The position numbers and the translations under genes are program-made. This document shows positions 1 through 7,988 of a stretch of 64,000 bases of DNA, in pieces. Below the pieces are notes generated by a model. It had not been told where the DNA came from, ran no database searches, and saw only the letters and a program-made list of their open reading frames with translations. Source of the DNA: Palsa-147 sp963771905 (GTDB taxonomy: Bacteria > Acidobacteriota > Terriglobia > Acidiferrales > UBA7541); contig CAVYVI010000015.1 of assembly GCA_963771905.1 (NCBI GenBank), positions 1 to 64,000 on the forward strand. The letters run 5' to 3'. Position 1 is the stretch's first letter. Each line of letters opens with the position of its first letter.

Positions 1-226
1 TCATGCAATATGGCTCTGCGCTCATGTTGATCGCCTTGAAAGTGGGGGCAGCGCCATCGAGGCTCACGGAGCCGGTGATGTCGCCCACGGTGGCCGGATC
101 GACCTTCGCGGTTGGAGCCGCCGGAGCGTTCGCGGGCTGCTCGGACGTTTGCGATTCTTTATTACCGCAGCCGGCAAAGGCCATCGCCAGCGCGGGAACG
201 AGTATCAAAGTGCGCCAAATTTTCAT
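1..226 (-). CDS. Lipoprotein, N-terminal fragment (runs off left edge)
   Basis: An ATG at 224-226 opens a frame that stays open to base 1, so only about 75 residues are visible. The protein begins with a basic, hydrophobic leader and a lipobox (AFAGC, Cys20), so it should be a lipid-anchored periplasmic or outer-membrane protein. An Ala/Pro-rich linker follows (about 22-45), then the start of a beta-rich domain with a GSVSLDG strand and a downstream EPYC. This resembles the carboxypeptidase-regulatory or cupredoxin-like lipoproteins I know from acidobacteria, but the part that would decide is missing. A GAGGAGG sits about 12 nt before the ATG. It lies just downstream of the octahaem cytochrome gene in the same direction, so an electron-transfer role is possible but only inferred. 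Confidence 0.7.
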   Translation of the reverse strand, partial: MKIWRTLILVPALAMAFAGCGNKESQTSEQPANAPAAPTAKVDPATVGDITGSVSLDGAAPTFKAINMSAEPYCM

Positions 227-356
227 GATGAGATCAGTCCTCCTCAGTGAATTACGAATAAGATTTCGAGATCGATTTTTAGCTTTCGGCTGAATGCCAA
301 GCCTAGAATGTCGCGATTCAGCTCTCCGCCGCTGGCGCCGCAAACTGCCCGCGAAA

Positions 357-3300
357 TTAATGGCCGCCCGCGCCGGAAGGCTTCGAGCCCGATGGCGTCT
401 GTCCGACGAGCGCGGCTTGCTCTTGCGGCGTCAACGTGAACATGTAGCGTACCAGCAAATCCGCCTGATCGCCGGTGTAATGCTGCAAGCCGGGCGACTC
501 CGGACCGTTGAAGACCCAACGATCGCCATCTCGGCGGAACAATCCCGAGGGCATCGCCGTGCCCGGAATAATCTTCGCCGGGTCGGTGATCCAGCGCTCG
601 GTCCAGGCCGTCTGAAGGCGCTCCTTGGCGAGCAGGAAATTCGGCGCGATCGCCACCTTATCGTGCGCCGGATTCCCCGTCGCATGGCATTTCAAGCAAG
701 GCGCGGCTGGATTCGTAAACAGGTTGCGAGCAAGAGTGCGCTCCGCGTCGGAAATCTCCGGCGGCTTCGGCGGAATATATGGATCAGGCTGAGACGACAT
801 GGCTTCGAAAAAGAGAACGAGTTTGCGGATTTCGTCGTCGGAAAGAAAGAACGTCGGCATGCGAATTTGCAAGTACGATCGCACCCCGTTGCGATTCGTG
901 TCCGTGGTGCTCAGCGACGGATTCGCGAGGAAGCCCTTCAACCATTCCGGATTGACGCGCGCGCCTTCCGTGGTGAGAACGGGCGGCAAATTGGCTTTGT
1001 TTTCGCCCTGATACATCGGCAAATCCATCAGAACAGATCTTTGGCCAACGCCGATTTGATGGCAGCCGATGCAATTGTATTTCGTCACGACCCACCAACC
1101 GTCTTGAATATATTTGCGGCGGTCGGCGGGCCTGTACATGTATTCCGGCGGGAGCGTCGGATCCGTGCTGCCGAGAAGGAAGGTGACAAGCGCTTCGACG
1201 TCGCCCGGACCGTACAGATTCGGCCTGGGCATGCGCAACGCGTCCATCGGATTCGAGTGATATTTTCCTTCGTCGTAGACTCCGGGATTGAGCAGCTTCT
1301 GCTCGAAAAAGCCCTTTGGATCAAACCACGAAGTGTCTTTACCGTCGCGCATCGAGGGCTTGCCATCCGGGAGGACACCGCGCTTGGCGTCTTCGGTCCA
1401 AAGCGCGAAATCGAGACGCTCGATGGGCTTGCTGCCTTCATTCGTCAGTTCAGTGCCAATTCGGCCTTCGTCTTCCATGCCGCTGATTTCGTGGCATCCC
1501 GCGCATCCGTAGTGCCGGACCAGATCCTCGCCCTTTTGCTTCAGCTGGGGATCTTCCATAAAATCGGCTGAGACGTACGTCGCATCAGGATGCTTCTGAG
1601 TCATCAAGTAGGTGGCGATGTCGCGAGCGTCTTCGACCGGCAGACGCATGCTCGGCATCACGGTCGGCTGCTGAACGACGAGCTCGTGGCCGTCATTCGG
1701 GCAGCGCGAGTGATCGAGATCGAATACGTACGGCAAATTATGCTTGGCGTAATCCTCAGGCCCAAGATCGCGCTTTTCGTAGGGGCAATACGGCCGCGTG
1801 CGCTGGCGCGGATTGTGGACCCAGCGGACGAGGTAATCGTAATTTTCCTTCTCGCCGACGCGGCTCAGATTCGCGGCAAAATTTCCGCCCACCAGATTTG
1901 AGCCTTCGCCGATCGAATGGCAAGCGAGGCAGCCGCGCTCCTCGAAAAGTTCCTTGCCATGCGCGGCGTTGCCGGCGGGCTGATGCTCGAGCGCGGGCGC
2001 GGTGATTCCCTGCTGCCAGATGAACGCGGAAATCGCCTGAACGTCGCCCGGCGCGAAGCGGAACTGCGGCATTTTTGTCGTAGGCCGGAATTCATGCGTG
2101 TTGCCGAGCCAGTATGGAATCCATTCCTTCCGCAATTTCAACCGAGCTTCCTTCAGATCGGGGCCGACTTTTTTGATTTCCTGAAGAAGCGAATGGCTGC
2201 GGCGTTCCAGTTCGACCACCCGCGCGTCCGAGCGGCTGATGGAAACGGTGAGATTCGTCGCCTGCGCGTAGTACCGGTTGGCTGTGTCATTGTCCGGCGC
2301 GTTGTCACCGAGCTTTTGCAGGCGTCCGATTTCCAGCTCGGACTGCTCCTTGTCCTTCGTGAGCTGCGTGATCTCTTGGCGCGTAGTGACGAGCAACTCG
2401 TCCTGATTATCGAATCCCTGATATCGATGGCAGCCGATGCATCCGCGCTGGCGATAGAGCTGGCGGCCGAGGTTCAGCACCGCCGCATGATCGGTGACCA
2501 TGTCCGACGCATGGCACTGCTGGCATCCCGCATCATAATTTTCGGAATAATAAAGTGGCCAGAGCCAATGCTCGTAGCGCCCGTGACCCTTCTGAACGGA
2601 ATCGATGGCCCGTCCATTTCCGCCATGGCATGGCGAGCAGCCGAATTTCTCGAGCGGATGAATCGCCAAGAGTTCTGGCTCGGGATGGCTGGTGAACGGC
2701 GCATCGTGACTTTTGGCCATTCCAAGATCGGCTTTGGTGAGCACGATCTGCGGCGGGACGAGCTTCGGGTCCATCCCGACGTGGCATGACTGGCAGCGAT
2801 CGACCAATCCCGCGCCGCCCAGGTTATTGATGGACGCGCCCGTGGGATTGACGTTGATCTGAATCAAGGTCTCGTCCCAACCGCGCGCGCTGTTGAGCAA
2901 ACCTTCCAGCGACGCGGCGCTCAATCCCGGCAGATGATCGGCGAGATATTTATTCGCCTCAATCCGCGCGTCCTTGCCCGCCTTGTCGTTGTCGCCGCGC
3001 TGCGCGACGAGCTGCGCGCGCTCGGCCATCAGGCTCGTAAACGTGTCGTTGAGCTGGTCGGAGGTAAACTTCTTGTCTTTCTCGATCGTTCCGTCCGGGA
3101 GCGGCCAATCAACTTGCCACGTGCCCTGCTTGGCTTCGTTGAGCTCCTTCAGGCGGGAAGCTTTGGCGTCCTTGTGGGTGGCCGGAACAATTTCGTATTC
3201 GTAGATCAAGTGCCCGATTTTTCCTCGCGCGTCTTTGAAGGCGTCGCCAATCGCGGCGCGCTGCTCGTCGACCACCGCGATTTTCTGCGCGACCTGATCG

Positions 3301-3602
3301 TCCTGACCTTGCGTGGCCTTTTCGAGAGCGTCAGCCCGATCGGCTAGCTTCTTGTAATCCGGGGACGAGTACACGTCGGACTCAAGTTTCTTCTCGCGCG
3401 CAACTTCCTTCTGCAGATACTTCGAGTAAGCGGCGGCGAACTGCGTCTGATAGCTGCGCCACGGCCGCAGCCCGTACATCTCATCCCACATCGACCAGCC
3501 GACCGTAACCATCAGCAAGATCGCGGCGATCATCAGCGGAAAGCTGAATGATCGGCTGGTTATCGGATCGTCTTTCGGTGCATTCGGGGGAAGCTCAGGC
3601 AC
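357..3602 (-). CDS. Octahaem c-type cytochrome of the bc-complex operon
   Basis: A 1081-residue protein with one N-terminal membrane segment (about 21-37) and a large periplasmic part. Eight CxxCH haem sites are visible, starting at residues 270, 322, 360, 388, 558, 700, 844 and 969. Between anchor and haems (about 60-215), and again at about 403-490, lie charged, probably coiled-coil stretches. Two further cysteines sit in CPYE (606) and CPNDGH (634). The start is GTG, chosen because GAGGAGG (3609-3615) lies 6 nt upstream. It follows Rieske and cytochrome b genes, so it probably replaces or extends cytochrome c1 and passes electrons from the Rieske centre to periplasmic acceptors. The haem count is seen; complex membership is inferred from the operon. 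I do not know a standard gene symbol. Confidence 0.88.
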   Translation of the reverse strand: MPELPPNAPKDDPITSRSFSFPLMIAAILLMVTVGWSMWDEMYGLRPWRSYQTQFAAAYSKYLQKEVAREKKLESDVYSSPDYKKLADRADALEKATQGQDDQVAQKIAVVDEQRAAIGDAFKDARGKIGHLIYEYEIVPATHKDAKASRLKELNEAKQGTWQVDWPLPDGTIEKDKKFTSDQLNDTFTSLMAERAQLVAQRGDNDKAGKDARIEANKYLADHLPGLSAASLEGLLNSARGWDETLIQINVNPTGASINNLGGAGLVDRCQSCHVGMDPKLVPPQIVLTKADLGMAKSHDAPFTSHPEPELLAIHPLEKFGCSPCHGGNGRAIDSVQKGHGRYEHWLWPLYYSENYDAGCQQCHASDMVTDHAAVLNLGRQLYRQRGCIGCHRYQGFDNQDELLVTTRQEITQLTKDKEQSELEIGRLQKLGDNAPDNDTANRYYAQATNLTVSISRSDARVVELERRSHSLLQEIKKVGPDLKEARLKLRKEWIPYWLGNTHEFRPTTKMPQFRFAPGDVQAISAFIWQQGITAPALEHQPAGNAAHGKELFEERGCLACHSIGEGSNLVGGNFAANLSRVGEKENYDYLVRWVHNPRQRTRPYCPYEKRDLGPEDYAKHNLPYVFDLDHSRCPNDGHELVVQQPTVMPSMRLPVEDARDIATYLMTQKHPDATYVSADFMEDPQLKQKGEDLVRHYGCAGCHEISGMEDEGRIGTELTNEGSKPIERLDFALWTEDAKRGVLPDGKPSMRDGKDTSWFDPKGFFEQKLLNPGVYDEGKYHSNPMDALRMPRPNLYGPGDVEALVTFLLGSTDPTLPPEYMYRPADRRKYIQDGWWVVTKYNCIGCHQIGVGQRSVLMDLPMYQGENKANLPPVLTTEGARVNPEWLKGFLANPSLSTTDTNRNGVRSYLQIRMPTFFLSDDEIRKLVLFFEAMSSQPDPYIPPKPPEISDAERTLARNLFTNPAAPCLKCHATGNPAHDKVAIAPNFLLAKERLQTAWTERWITDPAKIIPGTAMPSGLFRRDGDRWVFNGPESPGLQHYTGDQADLLVRYMFTLTPQEQAALVGQTPSGSKPSGAGGH

Positions 3603-3608
3603 TCCAGG

Positions 3609-3615
3609 CCTCCTC
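3609..3615 (-). promoter_or_regulatory. Ribosome binding site of the octahaem cytochrome
   Basis: GAGGAGG on the minus strand, 6 nt before the GTG at 3600-3602. It decides the GTG start, since there is no ATG before residue 24, which would remove half of the membrane anchor. Confidence 0.75.
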
Positions 3616-3758
3616 AGGCAATTTATTGCAGGGAACGGCCACCGGGGAGTCCGGCGCCGCGAATGAGTTCAGGTCTCGCGGTGCGCGTAAGCCGATGCTT
3701 TGCGCCCAAGCGGGTGCCGCTAATTCAAGCGGAGTTGCCATGGATGGCCTCGGCGAAT

Positions 3759-4742
3759 TCAAATGCTGAACCATGGCGTCACCCAGATGTATTTGATTGT
3801 GAAAATGAGGCGCAGGAGAATCTTGATCGGCAGCGAGACCATCAGGATCAAGAACGTGTACATGGTGATGAGCTGCAAGAGGCTCATCCGCTGATACATC
3901 TTCCGGCTAAACGGAGTCAGCGTGCAGATTTTGTGGACAAGCAGACCTGCGAGAACGAAAAATATCGCCAAAGGGAAAATCCCGAAGATCACGCGGGCCC
4001 AAATCGCCGCGTTAGGCGCCACAGATGCCGGCAGAAAATGGACGAGCCACGACCCATTGATGTGGAAGACCTCGTCGAGGTTCCGGTTGACGGCGTAATC
4101 CACACGTTCCGCGTCCCAAGTTTGACCGGGCCAGAACCACATCCATCCCGGGCCGCGAATGAATGTTCCGATGGAGATCATCGTGACCCACAAACCGATA
4201 AAACCGACGAGGAATGTCACAATGGCGAACGGGCGCTGCTTGAACGTGTAATAGCCGTTGCCGAGTGGATTTGTATCGATGTAAGGGATAACCATCAATC
4301 CGACGATGATGAGCGTCGGCATGACCACCCCGGCGATCCACGGATCGAAGTAGACCAGCATTTCCTGCAATCCGAGGAAATACCACGGCGCTTTTGCGGG
4401 GTTCATCGTGACATTCGGATTCGAGGGTTCCTCGAGCGGCGCGTTCAGCGAAAGCGACCACACCATCAAAATCACCGTTACGATGATGGCTACGAGAAAT
4501 TCCATGCGCATCAGGTACGGCCACGTGTGAACTTCGCGCTCCCACTTCGGATCCCACGGCTGTGTCTTGCGATATTTCGATTTCGCGAGCGCGGGGTCGT
4601 GGCCGATGACCGCGATCAGTTGATCGTTCGCAATGGCCTGGCGAAAGGCGTACCAGGTATAAAACGGCACGAGAAAGAGCAGCGCGACGATCGGAACGTT
4701 GTCCGGCGTCGACACGACTTCCCAGATCTGATGCCAATCCAT
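3759..4742 (-). CDS. Cytochrome b C-terminal half / subunit IV-like protein
   Basis: A 327-residue polytopic membrane protein equivalent to the C-terminal half of cytochrome b (PetD-like) but about twice the usual subunit IV length. The quinol-oxidation (Qo) signature, usually PEWY, reads APWY at residues 118-121, followed by FLGLQE. About six or seven hydrophobic segments are visible; the C-terminal ones (after about 240) are extra to the canonical three. The ATG at 4740-4742 was chosen because AGAGG precedes it by about 8 nt; the open frame reaches further upstream but only by overlapping the preceding gene. It works with the cytochrome b half upstream and the Rieske protein to oxidise quinol, probably menaquinol (inferred from the Qo motif and lineage). 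Confidence 0.88.
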   Translation of the reverse strand: MDWHQIWEVVSTPDNVPIVALLFLVPFYTWYAFRQAIANDQLIAVIGHDPALAKSKYRKTQPWDPKWEREVHTWPYLMRMEFLVAIIVTVILMVWSLSLNAPLEEPSNPNVTMNPAKAPWYFLGLQEMLVYFDPWIAGVVMPTLIIVGLMVIPYIDTNPLGNGYYTFKQRPFAIVTFLVGFIGLWVTMISIGTFIRGPGWMWFWPGQTWDAERVDYAVNRNLDEVFHINGSWLVHFLPASVAPNAAIWARVIFGIFPLAIFFVLAGLLVHKICTLTPFSRKMYQRMSLLQLITMYTFLILMVSLPIKILLRLIFTIKYIWVTPWFSI

Positions 4743-4827
4743 CAGTTCGCCTCTTCCATTTCCCTGCTCCCGGCGCCTGAAACCGCGGTCCATCGCGAAA
4801 CTGTTCGAAGCAACCGCTTCCGCGACA

Positions 4828-5808
4828 TCATTTGCCGTGCTGATCCATTCCACTCGGCCTCAAAATAACGGGCCGCGGACCTTTCTCTTCCTTGATCTCC
4901 GATTCCAGCATGATCGGCGCAGGCCCCGAAATTCCGCCGTCCTTGCGGACTCGCCAGAAATGGACGCCCATGAAAATGGCGACGATGAGCGGAATCGCGA
5001 TGCAATGCCAGATGTAAGCGCGCAGAAGCGCGTTTGCGTCCACGATCGAGCCGCCGAGCAAGGCGAAGCGCACGTCGTTATACGGCGTCATGCCGAGCAG
5101 CGCGCCAAATGGGCCTTCGTGGCCCAGGAGCGGAGTCGCGCGAGCCATGTTCGTGCCCACCGTGACGGCCCAAAAGCCGAGTTGGTCATCAGGGAGCAAG
5201 TAGCCGGTGAAAGAAAGCAACAGCGTGAGAACCATCAACAACACGCCAACGCACCAGTTGAATTCGCGCGGCCGCTTGTACGAGCCGGTCATGAACACGC
5301 GGAACATGTGCAGCCAGACCGCGATGATCATCAAGTGCGCGGCCCAGCGGTGCATATTGCGAAGAAGCTTCCCAAACGGAACGTCATTTTCAAGATAGAG
5401 AATGTCGCGGAACGCCTGCACCTTCGATGGGTGGTAATAGAACATCAGCAGGACGCCCGTGAAAGTCAGCACGATGAACAGGTAAAAAGTGATGCCGCCC
5501 ATGCCCCACGTATAGTTGTAGCGAACGGCGTCGCGATTCACCTTGGCGGGATGGAGGTGGAAAAAGACGTTGCTAAGTATGCTGAGCGCGCGGTTGCGGG
5601 GTTCCTCGTCATGCTTGACGCGGAACATCGAGCGGTACAGTTGCGTTTTTTCCGGCTGCTTCAGCTCTTCCAGCTGGTCTTTCGTCTTGGCCTTGAGGGT
5701 GTCGCCGAGGACTTTCGTGGATACCTTGACCTGGTTGATCAGGCCGGACTTGCGGCCATTGCCGCCCGATCCATTGCCCGCGCCGCCTTGGCCGTTCTCT
5801 TCCGGCAT
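4828..5808 (-). CDS. Cytochrome b N-terminal half (b6-like)
   Basis: A 326-residue cytochrome b6-type membrane protein carrying both b haems. The ligand pairs are visible: His153/His167 (in NMHRW and WLHMFRVF) and His268/His283 (in YIWHC and GVHFWRV), with 14- and 15-residue spacings as in b6. A hydrophilic extension of about 90 residues, Gly/Lys-rich at the start, precedes the first membrane helix and is longer than in plant or cyanobacterial PetB. The ATG has GGGAGG about 10 nt upstream. It lies between the Rieske and subunit-IV-like genes, so the split b6/IV layout is kept. Role: electron transfer across the membrane from quinol inside the bc-type complex. Confidence 0.92.
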   Translation of the reverse strand: MPEENGQGGAGNGSGGNGRKSGLINQVKVSTKVLGDTLKAKTKDQLEELKQPEKTQLYRSMFRVKHDEEPRNRALSILSNVFFHLHPAKVNRDAVRYNYTWGMGGITFYLFIVLTFTGVLLMFYYHPSKVQAFRDILYLENDVPFGKLLRNMHRWAAHLMIIAVWLHMFRVFMTGSYKRPREFNWCVGVLLMVLTLLLSFTGYLLPDDQLGFWAVTVGTNMARATPLLGHEGPFGALLGMTPYNDVRFALLGGSIVDANALLRAYIWHCIAIPLIVAIFMGVHFWRVRKDGGISGPAPIMLESEIKEEKGPRPVILRPSGMDQHGK

Positions 5809-5910
5809 TGGAAACGTCCCTCCCAGGCCGCCTAACGCAAACTCCCGGACATTTTAAACAAACCGCGCCAGCTCTGACGAACAAAACCACGGCCAAGATC
5901 GCGTGAAATA

Positions 5911-6498
5911 TTACACGTTCAGAAATGCTCCCGGATCGTTGAAGTGGTTGACGCCGGCGCGCGGGTCGTCGACAAAGAGCCGGCTGGAGTCCGCCACAAT
6001 CCTGCCGGTCGGATCAAACTGGATGAAGCAACGGTCCATCGGCCGCGGCGCGGGCCCCTCGAAGTTCACGCCCTCACTGTCGTAACCGCTGCCGTGGCAT
6101 GGACACTTGAACTTGTTTTCCGTCGGCTTCCATTCCGGAGTGCAGCCGAGATGCGTGCAGCGAGCGAAGATGACGAAGAGACGGTCAGGCTCCTTGATGA
6201 CCCACGCGCGGTTCGTCATCAGGAATCGCTGGTCGATTCCCAGCGGGAAGTCCGATGGAAACCCGATCGTGAAAACGGTATTGGGTTCGTATAGCGCCCG
6301 GGGAAAGAAAAACCGGAGAAACATCAGGAAGTTGACGCCGAGATATCCCCAAATACACGCCCAAACGATGCGGCGGCGCCCTCGATTGATCTGACCGGCC
6401 GCTTCCTTGTTCGCCGCGGCGGTTTTTGCGTCCGTCGCAGCAGGCGCATCAGGCGCAGCCGAAGCCTGTGCTCCCTTGCCCTCGGGTTGGTCTGGCAT
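5911..6498 (-). CDS. Rieske iron-sulfur protein
   Basis: A 195-residue Rieske protein: Ala-rich N-terminus, one membrane anchor (about 43-62), then the soluble [2Fe-2S] domain. Cluster ligands Cys114, His116, Cys132 and His135 are in CTHLGC and CPCHGS; Cys119 and Cys134 form the usual disulfide pair. The domain accepts electrons from quinol at the Qo site and passes them to the cytochrome c partner, here most likely the octahaem protein encoded downstream. The open frame extends further upstream, but residues before this ATG read through the promoter region, so the ATG at 6496-6498 is the better start. It is the first gene of the bc operon, about 75 nt after the predicted transcription start. 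Confidence 0.93.
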   Translation of the reverse strand: MPDQPEGKGAQASAAPDAPAATDAKTAAANKEAAGQINRGRRRIVWACIWGYLGVNFLMFLRFFFPRALYEPNTVFTIGFPSDFPLGIDQRFLMTNRAWVIKEPDRLFVIFARCTHLGCTPEWKPTENKFKCPCHGSGYDSEGVNFEGPAPRPMDRCFIQFDPTGRIVADSSRLFVDDPRAGVNHFNDPGAFLNV

Positions 6499-6579
6499 AG
6501 GCTCGCTTATGTGGTGCGGTAAATCCCCCGTTACAAGATAAATGAAACTTATGAATTCAATTTGCCAAAGTACACACTT

Positions 6580-6608
6580 TTTATATTCCCAGCGTGCGGC
6601 GGTGTCAA
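6580..6608 (-). promoter_or_regulatory. Sigma70-type promoter of the bc-complex operon
   Basis: On the minus strand, TTGACA (6603-6608), a 17-base spacer and TATAAA (6580-6585), one mismatch from consensus overall. It lies in the 163-bp gap after hemH and predicts a start near 6573, giving a leader of roughly 75 nt before the Rieske ATG. It separates the bc complex from the haem and ccm genes upstream. Confidence 0.7.
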
Positions 6609-6661
6609 GGGAATCTGTAGCGATGTAGTCCGTAAGTTCCTGAAGTGGGCGCGGGTTTTGT

Positions 6662-7648
6662 CTACGCGGGCGTGGCGATGCCCTGTTCGAAGCCGGCGGC
6701 CTTGAGGACCAGATCGGCAAGTGCGCGAACGAAAATCGGCGAATCGTTCAGTGCGGGCATGACACTGAACTCCTCGACGCCGAACTTCTCCGCTTCTGCG
6801 CGCGCCTCGATATTGATCTCGTGGAGCGTCTCGATGTGGTCGGTCACGAAAGCGATCGGCACGATCAGCATGCGCTTGATGCCTTCGTGAGCCAGCCATT
6901 CGATGGTTTGCGTGAGCGAAGGCTCGAGCCATTTCTGGGGTCCGACGCGGCTCTGATAGCAGAGGGTGCGCTGATTCGGCCAGCCGCCGCGCTCGAGGAC
7001 AAGGCGCATCGTCGTTTCGATGTGCGTCGGATAGGGATCACCGGCATTCACGAGCTTCATCGGGAGGCCGTGCGCGCTGAAGACCAAAAAAACGTCGTCC
7101 GGCTTCAGAAGCTTGGAAAGTTTTTCGTTGATACGAGCGCAGATCGCCTCGATGTATTGCGGATGGTCGAAGAAGCTTTCGATTAGTCGCGCCGGCTGGC
7201 CCCTGTGGTTGCTCGTCTGGCGTTTCCATTCCTTCAGACTGCTTTTCGTAGTGGCGAAAGAATAATGCGGGTAGAGCGGGAGAAGAATGAGTTCGTCATA
7301 GGATTCCTTGGAAAGAGCGGCGAGGGCCTCGGCAGTCGTGGGGTGCCAGTAGCGCATGGCGATGAAGGTTTTGGCTTCAACCCATGGCGCAAGTGCGCGC
7401 TCGAGTGCACGGCTTTGGTCTTCGGTGAGCCGGCGAATCGGCGAGCCGCCGCCGATTTCCGCGTAATGCTGCGCGACGATTTTTGAGCGCCGCGACGAGA
7501 TCAACTTGGCGAGCGTTTTGCGCGCCAGAAACGCTCCGGGAAAGTCGATAATGTCCGGATCGCAGAAAAGATTGTAGAGAAATGGTTCGACGGCCTCTTG
7601 GTTTTCAGGGCCACCGAGTTGAAAGAGAACGATTGCGACCTTCTTCAC
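6662..7648 (-). CDS. hemH: Ferrochelatase
   Basis: A 328-residue protein matching ferrochelatase, which inserts Fe2+ into a porphyrin (protoporphyrin IX or coproporphyrin III) in the last steps of haem synthesis. The N-terminal LFQLGGPE strand, the active-site His193 in SAHGLP and Glu273 in DHIETL are all present. The start is GTG with GAGG about 6 nt upstream. It lies between the ccm genes and the bc operon, in the same direction, which couples haem supply to cytochrome maturation. Whether it acts on protoporphyrin or coproporphyrin cannot be read from the sequence. Confidence 0.95.
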   Translation of the reverse strand: MKKVAIVLFQLGGPENQEAVEPFLYNLFCDPDIIDFPGAFLARKTLAKLISSRRSKIVAQHYAEIGGGSPIRRLTEDQSRALERALAPWVEAKTFIAMRYWHPTTAEALAALSKESYDELILLPLYPHYSFATTKSSLKEWKRQTSNHRGQPARLIESFFDHPQYIEAICARINEKLSKLLKPDDVFLVFSAHGLPMKLVNAGDPYPTHIETTMRLVLERGGWPNQRTLCYQSRVGPQKWLEPSLTQTIEWLAHEGIKRMLIVPIAFVTDHIETLHEINIEARAEAEKFGVEEFSVMPALNDSPIFVRALADLVLKAAGFEQGIATPA

Positions 7649-7681
7649 CTGGGCCTCAGAGCGTGTTTAGGACTGCGACTT

Positions 7682-7732
7682 ACGAGCAATTCCTGTGCCT
7701 ATGCTCGTGAGTTGCGGGCACCGACGCGGTGC
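7682..7732. other. Two stem-loops between ccmD and hemH
   Basis: ACGAGCA (7682-7688) pairs perfectly with TGCTCGT (7702-7708) around a 13-base loop, and GCACCG (7718-7723) pairs with CGGTGC (7727-7732) around 3 bases. Neither is followed by a T-run on either strand, so they are not classic terminators. They could affect read-through or mRNA processing between ccmD and hemH; this is only a possibility. Confidence 0.35.
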
Positions 7733-7766
7733 AAATGCGAGCGCGTGTCCGTCGAGCCAATGAAGC

Positions 7767-7907
7767 TCAGTTGCGGTGCAACTGCGACTTTAGGCGATCC
7801 AAATCACCGCGCAGGCGCGAAAGCCTTCGCGCAATCGTCACCTGATAGCCGAAGAAAACCGCCCACACGATCATCCAGGCGACGAACAGGCTTTCAAAGT
7901 TTTTCAT
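7767..7907 (-). CDS. ccmD: Haem exporter protein D (small membrane protein)
   Basis: A 46-residue frame that is easy to miss. It starts at the ATG at 7905-7907, has GGGAG about 8 nt upstream and ends at TGA 7767-7769. One hydrophobic helix (about 7-22, with WMIVW and FFGYQ) is followed by a basic, amphipathic tail rich in Arg and Leu. This is the layout of CcmD, the small subunit that holds CcmC and haem-loaded CcmE at the CcmAB ATPase. Its position directly after ccmC supports the call. Sequence identity in this family is low, so position and topology carry most of the weight. Confidence 0.8.
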   Translation of the reverse strand: MKNFESLFVAWMIVWAVFFGYQVTIARRLSRLRGDLDRLKSQLHRN

Positions 7908-7988
7908 TCACCGCTCCCGGGCAATCAATCGTCAGCCCAACGCCGTAAATTCGGAACCACGCTATTGACACATATCACTCCCCGAATG

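Noticed and set aside
294..1571. 425-residue plus-strand open frame
   Set aside because: It lies wholly antisense to the octahaem cytochrome, is rich in Arg and lacks any domain; a codon-bias shadow typical of GC-rich DNA.
3595..3741. 48-codon minus-strand frame between the subunit IV-like and octahaem genes
   Set aside because: It has a weak ribosome site but an Ala/Pro-rich sequence with codon use unlike the neighbours and no recognisable feature.
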